A DNA stretch of 64,000 nucleotides from Stigmatella aurantiaca DW4/3-1 (GTDB lineage: Bacteria; Myxococcota; Myxococcia; Myxococcales; Myxococcaceae). Shown here in pieces: positions 10,901 through 20,200 of this stretch (position 1 is its first letter; every line of letters begins with the position of its first letter). The notes under the pieces were generated by a model. That model was given only the letters and a program-made list of their open reading frames with translations, did not search any database and had not been told where the DNA came from. The translations under genes were made by a program, and so were the position numbers. The stretch covers positions 2,871,501 to 2,935,500 of the forward strand of contig NC_014623.1 of NCBI RefSeq assembly GCF_000165485.1, written 5' to 3'.

Positions 10901-13580
10901 CATCACGGTCAATGGTCCGCTCGACCAGGTGTTCGAGTGCGGCTCGACCTACGTGGACCCCGGTGCCACGGCCAACGACCTGTGCGCCGACGATCTGACG
11001 GCGAACATCGTGGCCACGCGCACGCCGATCGCGGGCCAGCCGGGCTCCTTCACCATCAGCTACAGCGTGACGGACCCCTCGGGCAACACGGCCACGTCGA
11101 CCTCGAACCGCACGGTGCACGTGGAGGACAACGAGCCGCCCGTGCTGGCGCTCAATGGTCCCGCCACGCAGGCCCTGGAGTGCGGCACGCCGTACACCGA
11201 CCCAGGCGCCACGGCGCAGGACGCGTGCGTGGGAGACCTGACGGCCAGCATCACCCGCTCGGGCGAGGTCAACCCGAACGTGCCGAACCTCTACACGGTC
11301 ATCTACAACGTGTCGGATCCGTCCGGTCAGAGCGCGCCGTCGGTCACCCGCCAGGTGAACGTCAGCGACACGCTGGCCCCGGTCATCAATGTCCAGGGTC
11401 CGCTCAACGACACCTTCGAGTGCGGCGGCGAGTACACCGACCCCGGCGCCACGGCCAATGACCAGTGCTACGGCAACCTGACGGGCGCGGTCGTCGCCAC
11501 GCGCACCACGGTCCCGGGCCAGCCGGGCAACTTCACCATCACCTACAGCGTGCAGGATCCGGCTGGCAACACGGCCACCTCGCCGGTCAGCCGCACGGTG
11601 AAGGTGAACGATGATACGCCCCCGAGCATCTCGCTCAATGGTGCGAACTACATCACCGTCGAGTGCTCGGAGCCCTTCGTGGATCCGGGTGCCAGCGCGA
11701 TCGACCTGTGCGCGGGTGACCTGCCCGTGACGGTGACGGGCACGGTGGACACGACCAAGGCAGGCAACTACGTCCTGAGCTACAGCGCCCAGGACACGGC
11801 CGGGAACACCTCGCCGACGGTCACCCGCACGGTGCAGGTGAATGACTCCGTGGGGCCGGCCATCACCCTGCTGGGTGACAACCCGATGAACCTGGAGTGC
11901 AAGCGTGACGCGTACGTGGAGCCCGGTGCCACGGCCAACGACCTGTGCTCTGGCTCGTCGACCGTCGTCGCGGACTCCTCGACCGTCAACCCGGCGATCC
12001 CGGGCTACTACGCGGTCAACTACACCGCCACGGACAAGAGCGGTCGGCAGACCTTCGCGATCCGCGACGTGAACGTGGTGGACACCCTGCCTCCCGCCTT
12101 CGAGACGCCGGCTCCGATCACGCTGGAGTGCGCCATCGACCCGCTCAACGATTCGCTCCCCAAGCTGATCGACCTGTGCAAGGGCGACATCTCCGCCAAC
12201 GTCATTCGCATCAAGACGTTGTCCGCCGACGACCTGCGGCACGAGGGCAACTACACCATCGTGTACCAGGGCGACGACTTCCGGAATGGAGGATCGCCGG
12301 TCACCATCGAGCGCGATGTGAAGGTGCAGGACACCACGGGCCCGGTGATCTCGCTCACGGGCGAGCCCAACCCGATCATCGAGTGCGGCAGCCAGCCCAA
12401 CCTGGACGCGATCGCCACCGATGCCTGCTACGGCTCCGTGCCTGTGACGCAGATCCCCGCGACGCTGCCGAAAGTGCCGGGCGACCACGTGGTGACGTAC
12501 TCGGCCACGGATCCGGTCGGCAACACCTCGACGGGCAACGGCCTGTCGCGCACGGTGACCATCGTCGACACCAAGGAGCCGACCCTGTGTGTTGTTGAGC
12601 CGGGCGGGCCGGGCGAGCCGGACAAATGTGTTGCTGGGGACCAGAACATCACCTACGAGTGCTCTGGCCACGCGGCGGGCAACGAGTGGGTGCCCCCGGT
12701 CGTCAAGGCGACGGACCTCTGCGAGGGTAACCTGCCGGTGCACAAGTACAACACGGGCGACGACGATGGCGACGGCATCCCCGGCGACATCGACGAGGAC
12801 GACTTCGGCCCTGGCCCGACCACCGAGGTGGAAGGTCTCTACTATGTGCAGTACCTGGCGTGGGACGAGGTCTACAACCTCACGGGTGCCATCCTCTCCG
12901 TGTACGTGAAGGACACCATCAAGCCGAACCTGGCCATCCTCGGCGAGGAGTCGGTGCAGGTGCAGTGCTTCCGTCCCATGGGTGACGAGGAGGATCCGGA
13001 CCCGTACGTCGACGAGGGCGCCATCGGCGAGGACATCTGCTACGGCGACGTGACGCCGTCCGTGCAGACCTTCGGCAGCGTGAACAAGCAGATCCCCGGT
13101 ACCTACACGCTGGAGTACCAGGTGCGTGACGGTGCCTACAACGCCGCGGATCCGCTGTCCCGCACGGTGGAAGTCATCGACAGCATCGCGCCGTCGGTGG
13201 TGGGCCGTCCGGCCATCATCCAGCAGCCGGACCCGAACTTCATGCGGCCGGTGGACCTGAGCGAGTGCGCCGAGGCGGTGGACTCCTGCGAGGGTTACCT
13301 GAACATCAATGGCGATGGCTTCATCGAGTCCATCACCAGCAACGAGCCGGGCGACGACTCGAACGACATCGTCATCGAGTCCAACAGCCGGTTCTTGGTC
13401 CGCGCGAAGCCGAACACCAACGGCACTGACCGTGTGTACGACGTGCACTTCACCATCGGCGACACCTCGGGCAACGTGACGTCGGCTCCGTCTGGCACCT
13501 GCCAGGTCCGCGTGCCGGCCAACCCGTTCGCTCCGGTCACGGTTCAGAAGAAGGGCTCGGGCGTCCTGGCCGGCCGCTAG
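4995..13580 (+). CDS. Giant DUF5011-repeat lipoprotein with cysteine-rich motif
   Basis: The 2861-aa product starts with a lipoprotein signal peptide whose lipobox is LATSSC, with Cys at residue 20, so it is probably anchored in a membrane. Residues 45-310 form an alpha/beta-like N-terminal domain beginning RVLVLGS, perhaps of the GATase/ThuA type, with no confirmed catalytic residues. About 330-370 carry the Myxococcales cysteine-rich pattern CGDG...GEECDNG. Residues 375-450 are HYR-like. About 28 DUF5011 Ig-like repeats follow, most with the pair ECG...D.C. The C-terminal 125 residues match the end of the preceding gene product. The role is inferred as a surface fibre, adhesin or matrix component. 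Terminators on both sides indicate a separate transcription unit. Confidence 0.88.
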   Translation: MKPIGVWGASLVLVALATSSCEKEQSAPLTKPTPATARTVRQEANTTGRVLVLGSTVTGGQSSREAQAALSLGYPVTVVTPTQWKAMTPEDFQKYNGIIIGDAACQGDTSAIQAAIDNSNIWGAAVDGNVVITGSDTTNNGTPQFIENAVSYIVARTRNTGMYISLGCAYQNAAPNTPVPLLKPFGDFTVAGTGCYTSGGHIFQMEPPFLSDGLVLNDGALAGTKGCVTRAVFSSYPQNTFAPVAVAVDASGTLPNTSSYFEWLETDNDGNPKVYTGTPYIVTRGSMALSSGCGIGLAGLTCENGTEGNGYPATPGTPPDQTCSFSCHAQWCGDGHVDMEYGEECDNGILNGRADDANGTIGTCSSFCKVPVLETDSPPDAICKNLELIADLTCGANGSVNNGSWDPDEDLIDCQQRPIGPYPVGTTTVTLTCTDSKGNTDSCTATITVLDKDKPTLTLVGGNEQLECAPGTYADPGATAADVCEGNLSSKVAVTGSVNPGAVGSYELTYNVKDSSGNAATPVKRTVAVSDTQKPTLALNGLANITAECASPYTDQGATASDVCAGNLTSAIVKTGSVDTAVLGTYSVKFNVQDPEGNKATEISRVVQVKDTLKPTVTVNGPANVRFECGNGEYNDEGATATDACAGVLSTDQSTTVNPNQPGTVTISYSATDPSGNTGVSATGRTVTVEDTLPPTLSLVGGAQNLECGSPYNDPGATANDQCAGDLTASIQKTGTIDNRNLSTQTLHYTVQDPSGRSASADRAVTVRDTLAPSVTVQGELSQQIECGSGDYTDEGATANDACEGPLAAVPSTAVDPNVPGTVTVTYKATDSSGNEGTSATGRTVTVADTLPPTLVLTPGPQNLECGTPFTDPGATANDLCFGNLTAAIQKTGSIDNKQLGAQSISYTVQDPGGRTAGPLTRTVTVDDTLAPAITVNGPLDQTFECGSAYVDPGAEANDLCAGNLTPEIVSTRTPIPGQPGAFSITYSVTDPSGNTVTSPTSRTVKSDDNTPPVLALNGPAVQALECATPYTDLGAIASDVCTDDINDRITVTGTVNPNVPNTYTVTYNVTDVAGLSAPPVSRQVNVSDTQKPVVTVTGPTSVNIECNGGPFNDPGATANDACAGALPTVASPAVNPGQPGAVTVTYSATDPSGNTGVSATGRTVNVQDTLPPALTLLGDAAMGLECASPFNDPGATANDQCAGDLTDDIVKTGTVNNKQLGNHVLGYSVTDPSGRTASASRTVEVDDTLAPVITITGPLEDTFECGSPYTDRGATAEDACVGAVPVTATQVGDANQPGSFIISYSATDPSGNSVTSPVTRHVTVDDNAPPTLALRGLATEALECGNPYADPGAIANDACFGDVTNRITVTGSINNKQLGSQTLTYNVTDPAGQSAPAVTRTVNVGDSQAPVITVTGPLAATIECGGDDYVDPGATANDVCVGPVPAVATTVVNPGQEGTYSIKYTAQDSSGNTATSAASRIVTVADTLPPTLALNGAANLPLECATPFNDPGANAFDQCAGDVSNRIQTAGSIDNKLLSIPQTITYSVTDPGGRAPAPVNRTVTVSDTLAPTLALNGGSTDTFECGGTYVDPGASANDACAGDVSNRVVPTRTSVPGGFTITYTVTDPSGNSATAPVTRTVTSDDNTPPVLALNGPANLPLECGTSFTDPGAIAEDVCDDNLNITVTGTVNPAVPAQYTLTYNVTDSAANAAAPVNRTVTVQDTQGPTLVLNGPATAGLECGTPFNDPGATADDLCEGDLSGAVVRTGTLNQGAVGNYTLTYNVADQGGHTAAPVSRTVAVSDTLAPVVTVNGPASLAVECGDDGFQDPGATAEDACAGTLPAVPSTEVDPAVPGVVAITYSATDPSGNTGVGNTGRTVTVEDTLPPELALLGPANQPLECGTPYNDPGATADDQCAGDLTGSIQRTGSINNKQLGAQTVSYTVQDPGGRTAGPVSRTVTVDDSLAPAITVNGPLDQVFECGSTYVDPGATANDLCADDLTANIVATRTPIAGQPGSFTISYSVTDPSGNTATSTSNRTVHVEDNEPPVLALNGPATQALECGTPYTDPGATAQDACVGDLTASITRSGEVNPNVPNLYTVIYNVSDPSGQSAPSVTRQVNVSDTLAPVINVQGPLNDTFECGGEYTDPGATANDQCYGNLTGAVVATRTTVPGQPGNFTITYSVQDPAGNTATSPVSRTVKVNDDTPPSISLNGANYITVECSEPFVDPGASAIDLCAGDLPVTVTGTVDTTKAGNYVLSYSAQDTAGNTSPTVTRTVQVNDSVGPAITLLGDNPMNLECKRDAYVEPGATANDLCSGSSTVVADSSTVNPAIPGYYAVNYTATDKSGRQTFAIRDVNVVDTLPPAFETPAPITLECAIDPLNDSLPKLIDLCKGDISANVIRIKTLSADDLRHEGNYTIVYQGDDFRNGGSPVTIERDVKVQDTTGPVISLTGEPNPIIECGSQPNLDAIATDACYGSVPVTQIPATLPKVPGDHVVTYSATDPVGNTSTGNGLSRTVTIVDTKEPTLCVVEPGGPGEPDKCVAGDQNITYECSGHAAGNEWVPPVVKATDLCEGNLPVHKYNTGDDDGDGIPGDIDEDDFGPGPTTEVEGLYYVQYLAWDEVYNLTGAILSVYVKDTIKPNLAILGEESVQVQCFRPMGDEEDPDPYVDEGAIGEDICYGDVTPSVQTFGSVNKQIPGTYTLEYQVRDGAYNAADPLSRTVEVIDSIAPSVVGRPAIIQQPDPNFMRPVDLSECAEAVDSCEGYLNINGDGFIESITSNEPGDDSNDIVIESNSRFLVRAKPNTNGTDRVYDVHFTIGDTSGNVTSAPSGTCQVRVPANPFAPVTVQKKGSGVLAGR

Positions 13581-13609
13581 GCCCCCACGAAGTCCTCGCT
13601 TCGAAGTTC

Positions 13610-13652
13610 AGACGGCCGGTGCCCTCTTTCTGGGGCACCGGCCGTCTCTTTT
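13610..13652 (+). terminator. Rho-independent terminator of the giant lipoprotein gene
   Basis: AGACGGCCGGTGCCC and GGGCACCGGCCGTCT form a perfect 15-bp stem with an 8-nt loop, followed directly by CTTTT. It lies between the giant lipoprotein gene and mazF and separates them transcriptionally. Confidence 0.9.
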
Positions 13653-13673
13653 GAGGAGCTCGCGAGCACCACC

Positions 13674-14069
13674 ATGGAGACGAACCCAGGAGAACCCGCG
13701 GGCACCCCCCCCGGGAGGATCAACCGCGGCGACGTGTTCTGGATCGGGCCGGACGACTCGCGAGGGCCTGTCCCGGCGTACTCTCATCCCCACGTGGTGG
13801 TTCAGGAGGACGTCTTCAACCATTCGCGCATCACGACCGTGGTCGTGTGCGCATTGACGTCGAACCTGCACCGGGCGAACGAGCCGGGGAACGTCCTGCT
13901 CGAGGTGGGCGAGGGCAACCTTCCCAAGCAGAGCGTGGTGGTCGTGTCGCAGATCGCTTCGGTCGACAAGGCCCGCCTGGGGGAACGCATCGGGTCGCTG
14001 TCCGGCGCGCGGGTGGAGCAGATTCTGGCCGGCTTGCGGTTCCAGCAGGTGTCGTTCTTCGAGCGGTAG
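13674..14069 (+). CDS. mazF: Solitary MazF/PemK-family endoribonuclease toxin
   Basis: The 131-aa protein has the MazF/PemK fold signatures: an INRGDVFWIGPDDSRG-type N-terminus, HPHVVVQ, and the central VVVCALTSN strand-loop, followed by LPKQSVVVVSQ. Family members are sequence-specific mRNA interferases. No antitoxin-sized ORF lies beside it: upstream is a terminator and a giant lipoprotein gene, downstream a convergent adhesin gene. This matches the known situation in Myxococcus xanthus, where a solitary MazF was reported to be controlled by the developmental regulator MrpC. Orthology to that gene is my inference from the similar architecture. A GAGGAG sits 15 nt before the chosen ATG, which is rather far, so initiation might be inefficient. 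Confidence 0.85.
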   Translation: METNPGEPAGTPPGRINRGDVFWIGPDDSRGPVPAYSHPHVVVQEDVFNHSRITTVVVCALTSNLHRANEPGNVLLEVGEGNLPKQSVVVVSQIASVDKARLGERIGSLSGARVEQILAGLRFQQVSFFER

Positions 14070-14155
14070 CGAACGGCTCCTGCTCGACGGCCGTGGACAC
14101 AGCTCCACGCGCGAGGGGGGCTCGACCGCTTGCCGCAAGGCCCGGCTGGCGGGAA

Positions 14156-14186
14156 GGCCGCGTGTGCTGCCCTGCCACACGCGGCC
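14156..14186. terminator. Perfect hairpin between convergent mazF and adhesin genes
   Basis: GGCCGCGTGTG and CACACGCGGCC form a perfect 11-bp stem with a 9-nt loop, in the 138-nt gap between the two convergent stops. It could end transcription from both sides, although no T-run follows on either strand. A smaller CGTGGA/TCCACG hairpin lies at 14092-14109. Confidence 0.6.
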
Positions 14187-14207
14187 CTGCGGAACCTCGG
14201 GAAGGGC

Positions 14208-17200
14208 CTACCGTCGGCGCTTCCGGGCCAGCGCGGCCGACAGGGCCAGGCCGATCATCGCCAGCGAAGCAGGCCCCCCACGGGTGGAGGCGCACCCTCC
14301 GCCGAGGAGCGCCCAGTCGCTGGGGGGAACAGGCGGCGGCTGAACGTTCCAACTGGCCGAGGCGGGGGTCGGATCCACGTTGCCGGCCTGGTCCCGGGCG
14401 CGCACCTGGAGGGTGTGAGGGCCTTCGGCGAGCCCCGGGAAGGTGGGGGCCTCGGAGCACGGGGCGAAGGCGGCGTTGTCGAGGCTGCACTCGTACGTGA
14501 CGTTCGGCTCATTGGAGCTGAACTTGAACGAGGCATCGGGCTCGAAGGTGTCACCCGAGGGGCCTGAGACGATGGTGGTGTCGGGGGCCGCCGTGTCGAC
14601 CACGAAGCTCACGGGCGCGGAGGGTCCGCTGACGTTGCCAGCCAGGTCCGAGGCGGTGGCGGTGACGGTGTAGGGGCCATCGGGCAGTGGGGAGGACGGG
14701 GTGATCGTCCAGAGGCCCGCTGCATCCGTGGCGGTGGTGCCCAACACCGAGCCATTGAGGGTCACTTCCACCGTGCTGAGCGGCTCGGCGGTTCCTGTGA
14801 TGGTGGGCGTGTTGTCGCTCGTCACCGTGCCATCAGCGGGGCTGGTCACCACCGGGGCCGGCGGGGGGGTGGTGTCGATGGTGAAGGTGTTGATGTTGGA
14901 CTGGGGGCTGGCGTTCCCGGCGGCGGTGGTGGCCACGGCGCTCACGTCATAGGTCCCTGGCAGCAGCGGGGCTGTCGGCGTGAAGCTCCAGGCCCCGCTG
15001 GCATCCGCGGTGATGGAGCCCAGCTCGGTGGTGCCCAGGTAGAGCGTCACCGTGATGTTGGGATCGGCGGTTCCCGTGAACACGGGGGTGGTGTTGCGGG
15101 TCACCGAGAGGTGCTCCGGTGTCACCACGACCGGCGCCGCGGGCACGGTGGTGTCGACGATGAAGGTGTTGGTGTTGGACTCGGGGCTGATGTGCCCCGC
15201 TGCGTCCGTGGCGGTGGCCTTCACCTGGTGGGTGTCCGCGGAGAGCCCCACGGTGGGGGTGAAGCTCCAGGCGCCGCTGGCGCTGGCGGTGGTGGTGCCG
15301 ATGGGGTTGCCATCCACGATGACGGTGACGGTGGCGCCCGCCTCCGCGGTACCGGAATAGGTGGGCGTGTTGTCACTGATGGTGGACCCATCGGCGGGGG
15401 TGACCACGACCGGAGCGGCCGGAGCGGTGGTGTCGACGATGAAGGTGTTGGTGTTGGACTCAGGGCCGGTGTTGCCCACGGCGTCGGTGGCGGTGGCCTT
15501 CACGGTGTGAGGGCCATCCGCCAGGGGCACGGTGGGGGTGAAGCTCCAGGCGCCGCTGGCGTTGGCGGTGGTGGTGCCCACCGGGACGCCATCGACGATG
15601 ACGTTGACCGTGGCCCCTGCCTCGGCGGTGCCGGAGTAGGTGGGCGTGGTGTCGGTGAGAACGGCGCCGTTGGCGGGGGCGGTGACCACGGGGGCCGCTG
15701 GGGCCGTGGTGTCGATGATGAAGGTGTTGGTGTTGGACTCAGGGCTGGCGTTGCCTGCCGCGTCCGCGGAGGTGGCCTTCACGGTGTGGGAGCCGTCCGC
15801 CAGGGGCACGGTGGGGGTGAAGCTCCAGGTCCCACTCGTGTTGGCCGTGGCGCTGCCCACGGGGATGCCGTCGACGATGACGGTGACGGTGGCCCCGGCT
15901 TCGGCGGTGCCGGAGTAGGTGGGCGTATTGTCCGTGAGGGTGGCGCCGTTGGCGGGGGTGATGACCACCGGTGCGGCGGGGGCGGTGGTGTCGACGATGA
16001 AGATGTTGGTATTGGACTCGGGGCTGGTGTTGCCCACGGCGTCGGTGGCGGTGGCCTTCACGGAGTGAGAGCCGTCCAGCAGGGGCGCGGTGGGGGTGAA
16101 GCTCCAGGCGCCGCTGGCGCTGGCGGGGGTGGTGCCGATGGGGACGCCATCGACGATGACGGTGACGGTGACACCCGCTTCGGCGGTGCCGGAGTAGGTG
16201 GGCGTGGTGTCCGTGAGGACGGCCCCGTTGGCGGGGGTGGTGACCACGGGGGCGTCCGAGGCGGTGGTGTCGACGGTGAAGGTGTTGGTGTTGGACTCGG
16301 GGCTGAGGTTGCCCACGGCGTCGGTGGCGGTGGCCTTCACGGTATGGGAGCCGTCTGCCAGGGGCACGGTGGGGGTGAAGCTCCAGGCGCCACTGGTGTT
16401 GGCGATGGTGGTACCCACGGGTGTGCCATCGACGATGACGGTGACGGTGGCGCCCGCTTCGGCGGTGCCGGAGTAGGTGGGCGTATTGTCACTGATGGTG
16501 GAGCCCTGGGAGGGAGCGATGACCACGGGGGCCGCTGGGGCCGTGGTGTCGATGATGAAGGTGTTGGTGTTGGACTCAGGGCCGGTGTTGCCCACGGCAT
16601 CGGTGGCGGTGGCCTTCACGGTGTGAGAGCCGTCCGCGAGAGGCGCGGTGGGAGTGAAGCTCCAGGAGCCGCCGGCGCTGGCGGTGGTGGTGCCCACGGG
16701 AGCGCCGTCGACGATGACGGTGACGGTGGAGCCCGCTTCCGCGGTGCCGGAGTAGGTGGGCGTGGTGTCGGTGAGAACGGCGCCGTTGGCCGGAGTGGTG
16801 ACCACCGGAGCGGTGGGAGCGGTGGTGTCGACGATGAAGGTGTTGGTGTTGGACTGGGCACTGGTGTTTCCCGCCGCATCGGTGGCGGTGGCCCTCACGG
16901 TGTGAGAGCCACCCAGCAAAGGAGCAGTCGGCGTGAAGCTCCAAGAGCCGCTGGCGCTGGCGGGGGTGGTGCCCACCGGGACGCCATCCACGATGACGGT
17001 GACGGTGGAGCCCGCTTCGGCAGTGCCGGAGTAGGTGGGCGTGGTGTCCTGGGTGGTGGACCCATTGGCGGGGGTGACCACGACTGGAGCTGCGGGAGCG
17101 GTGGTGTCGACGATGAAGGTGTTGGTGTTGGACTCAGGGCCGGTGTTGCCCACGGCGTCGGTGGCGGTGGCCTTCACGGAGTGAGAGCCATCCAGCAGGG

Positions 17201-20200
17201 GCACGGTGGGGGTGAAGCTCCAGGAGCCGCTAGCGCTGGCGGTGGTGGTGCCCACGGGAGCGCCGTCCACGATGATGGTGACGGTGGAGCCCGCTTCGGC
17301 AGTGCCGGAGTAGGTGGGCGTGGTGTCCTGGGTGGTCGAGCCGTTGGCGGGGGTGACCACGACCGGAGCTGCGGGAGCGGTGGTGTCGACGATGAAGGTG
17401 TTGGTGTTGGACTCAGGGCCGGTGTTGCCCACGGCGTCGGTGGCGGTGGCCTTCACGGTGTGAGAGCCATCCAGCAGAGGCACGGTGGGAGTGAAGTTCC
17501 AGGAGCCGCTGGCGCTGGCGGTGGTGGTGCCCACGGGAGTGCCGTCCACGATGATGGTGACGGTGGAGCCCGGTTCGGCAGTGCCGGAGTAGGTGGGCGT
17601 GGTGTCCTGGGTGGTGGACCCATTGGCGGGGGTGACCACGACCGGAGCTGCGGGAGCGGTGGTGTCGACGATGAAGGTATTGGTGTTGGACTGGGCACTG
17701 GTGTTGCCCGCCGCATCGGTGGCGGTGGCCTTCACGGTGTGAGGGCCGTCCAGCAGGGGCACGGTGGGGGTGAAGCTCCAGGAGCCGCTGGCGCTGGCGG
17801 TGGTGGTGCCCACCGGGACGCCATCGACGATGACGGTGACGGTGGAGCCCGGTTCGGCAGTACCGGAGTAGGTAGGCGTGGTGTCCTGGGTGGTGGACCC
17901 ATTGGCGGGGGTGACCACGACCGGAGCTGCGGGAGCGGTGGTGTCGACGATGAAGGTGTTGGTGTTGGACTCAGGGCCGGTGTTGCCTGCCGCATCGGTG
18001 GCGGTGGCTTTCACGGAGTGAGGGCCGTCCAGCAGGGGCACGGTGGGGGTGAAGTTCCAGGCCCCGCTCGTGTTGGCGGTGGTGGTGCCCACGGGCGTGC
18101 CATCGACGATGACGGTGACGGTGGAGCCCGGTTCGGCAGTGCCGGAGTAGGTAGGCGTGGTGTCCTGGGTGGTGGACCCATTGGCGGGGGTGACCACGAC
18201 TGGAGCTGCGGGAGCGGTGGTGTCGACGATGAAGGTGTTGGTGTTGGACTCAGGGCCGGTGTTGCCCACGGCATCGGTGGCGGTGGCCTTCACGGAGTGA
18301 GAGCCGTCTGCGAGAGGTGCGGTGGGAGTGAAGCTCCAGGCCCCGCTCGTGTTGGCGGTGGTGGTGCCCACGGGAGCGCCGTCCACGATGATGGTGACGG
18401 TGGAGCCCGGTTCGGCAGTGCCGGAGTAGGTGGGCGTGGTGTCCTGGGTGGTGGACCCATTGGCGGGGGTGAGCACCACGGGGGCCGCCGGAGCGGTGGT
18501 GTCGACGATGAAGGTGTTGGTGTTGGACTCAGGGCCGGTGTTGCCCGCCGCATCGGTGGCGGTGGCCTTCACGGTGTGAGAGCCATCCGCCAGGGGCACG
18601 GTGGGGGTGAAGCTCCAGGCCCCGCTCGTGTTGGCGGTGGTGGTGCCTACCGGGACGCCATCGACGATGACGGTGACGGTGGAGCCCGCTTCGGCAGTGC
18701 CGGAGTAGGTGGGCGTGGTGTCGGTGAGAACGGCACCGTTGGCCGGAGTGGTCACCACAGGAGCTGCGGGAGCGGTGGTGTCGACGATGAAGGTGTTGGT
18801 GTTGGACTGGGCGCTGGTGTTGCCCACGGCGTCGGTGGCGGTGGCCTTCACGGTGTGAGAGCCATCCAGCAGGGGCACGGTGGGGGTGAAGCTCCAGGCC
18901 CCGCTCGTGTTGGCGGTGGTGGTGCCCACCGGGACGCCATCGACGATGACGGTGATGGTGGAGCCCGCTTCGGCGGTACCCGAGTAGGTGGGCGTGGTGT
19001 CCTGAGTCGTGGACCCATTGGCCGGGGTGACCACCACGGGGGTCGCCGGGGGAGTGCTATCGACGGTGAAGGTGTTGGTGTTGGACTCGGGACTGAGGTT
19101 GCCCGCCGCGTCGGTGGCGGTGGCCTTCACGGTGTGCGTGCCATCCGCCAGGGGCACGGTGGGGGTGAAACTCCAGGCCCCGCTCGTGTTGGCGGTGGCG
19201 GTGCCCACCGGGACGCCATCGACGATGACGGTGACGGTGGAGCCCGCTTCGGCGGTACCCGAGTAGGTGGGCGTGGTGTCCTGGGTGGTGGACCCATTCG
19301 CGGGGGTGAGCACCACGGGGGCCGCCGGAGCGGTGGTATCGACGATGAAGGTGTTGGTGTTGGAAGGAACGCTGGAGTTGCCCGCCGCATCGGAAGCAGT
19401 GGCCCTCACGGAGTGAGAGCCGTCCAGCAGGGGCGTGGTGGGGGTGAAGCTCCAGGAGCCGGAGGCGCTGGCGGTGGTGGTGCCCACGGGACTGCCATCG
19501 ACAAAGATGGTGACGGTGGAGCCCGCTTCGGCGGTGCCCGAGTAGGTGGGCGTGTTGTCGCTGGTGACGGAGCCGTTGGCAGGGGTGATGACCACCGGGG
19601 CCGCCGGGGGGGTGGTGTCGAGGATGAAGGTGTTGGTGTTGGATTCGGGGCTGGTGTTGCCCGCCACATCGGTGGCGGTGGCCTTCACCGAGTGAGGGCC
19701 ATCCAGCAGGGGCACGGTGGGCGTGAAGAGCCACGCCCCACTCGAGTTCGCGATCGTGGTGCCCACGGGAACGCCATCGACGATGACGGTGACGGTGCTG
19801 AAGGGCTCGGCCGTGCCGGAGTAGGTGGGCGTGCTGTCCGTGATGGTGGTGTTGTGAACCGGGGTGCTGACCACCGGAGCGGCGGGAGGGGTCGTGTCCA
19901 CCACGAAGGTGTTGGTGTTGCTGACAGGTCCCAGGAGCCCATCGGTGTCCGCCCGGGCGTTCACGGAGTGAGTGCCCTCCGCAAGGGGCGTGGTGGGGAT
20001 GAACGACCAGTTGCCACTGGCATCGGGAGTCGTCCGTCCCACTTCGACGCCATCTACATAGATGACCACCTCGGTGCCTGGAGCTGAGTCTGGAATCGTG
20101 CCGGAGTAGGTGGGCGTCGTGTCGTTGGTGCGCGAGTTATGCGCCGGCGTTACCACCACCGGGGTGGGCACGGGCGAGTAGCAGCCTGGAACGATGGTGA

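Noticed and set aside
6723-13448. A 2241-codon minus-strand frame across the giant lipoprotein gene
   Set aside because: It is composed of Arg/His/Val-rich antisense of the DUF5011 repeats, lacks a ribosome site and has no recognisable domain.
15111-20087. A 1658-codon open frame antisense to the adhesin repeats
   Set aside because: It is Gly/Val/Asp-rich, repeats every 93 residues and simply mirrors the adhesin units on the other strand. Long antisense frames are expected in such GC-rich repeats.
14590-20170. Regular repeats considered as a CRISPR or satellite array
   Set aside because: The period is 279 bp, all units are in frame and encode an Ig-like fold, and there are no short repeats with unique spacers.
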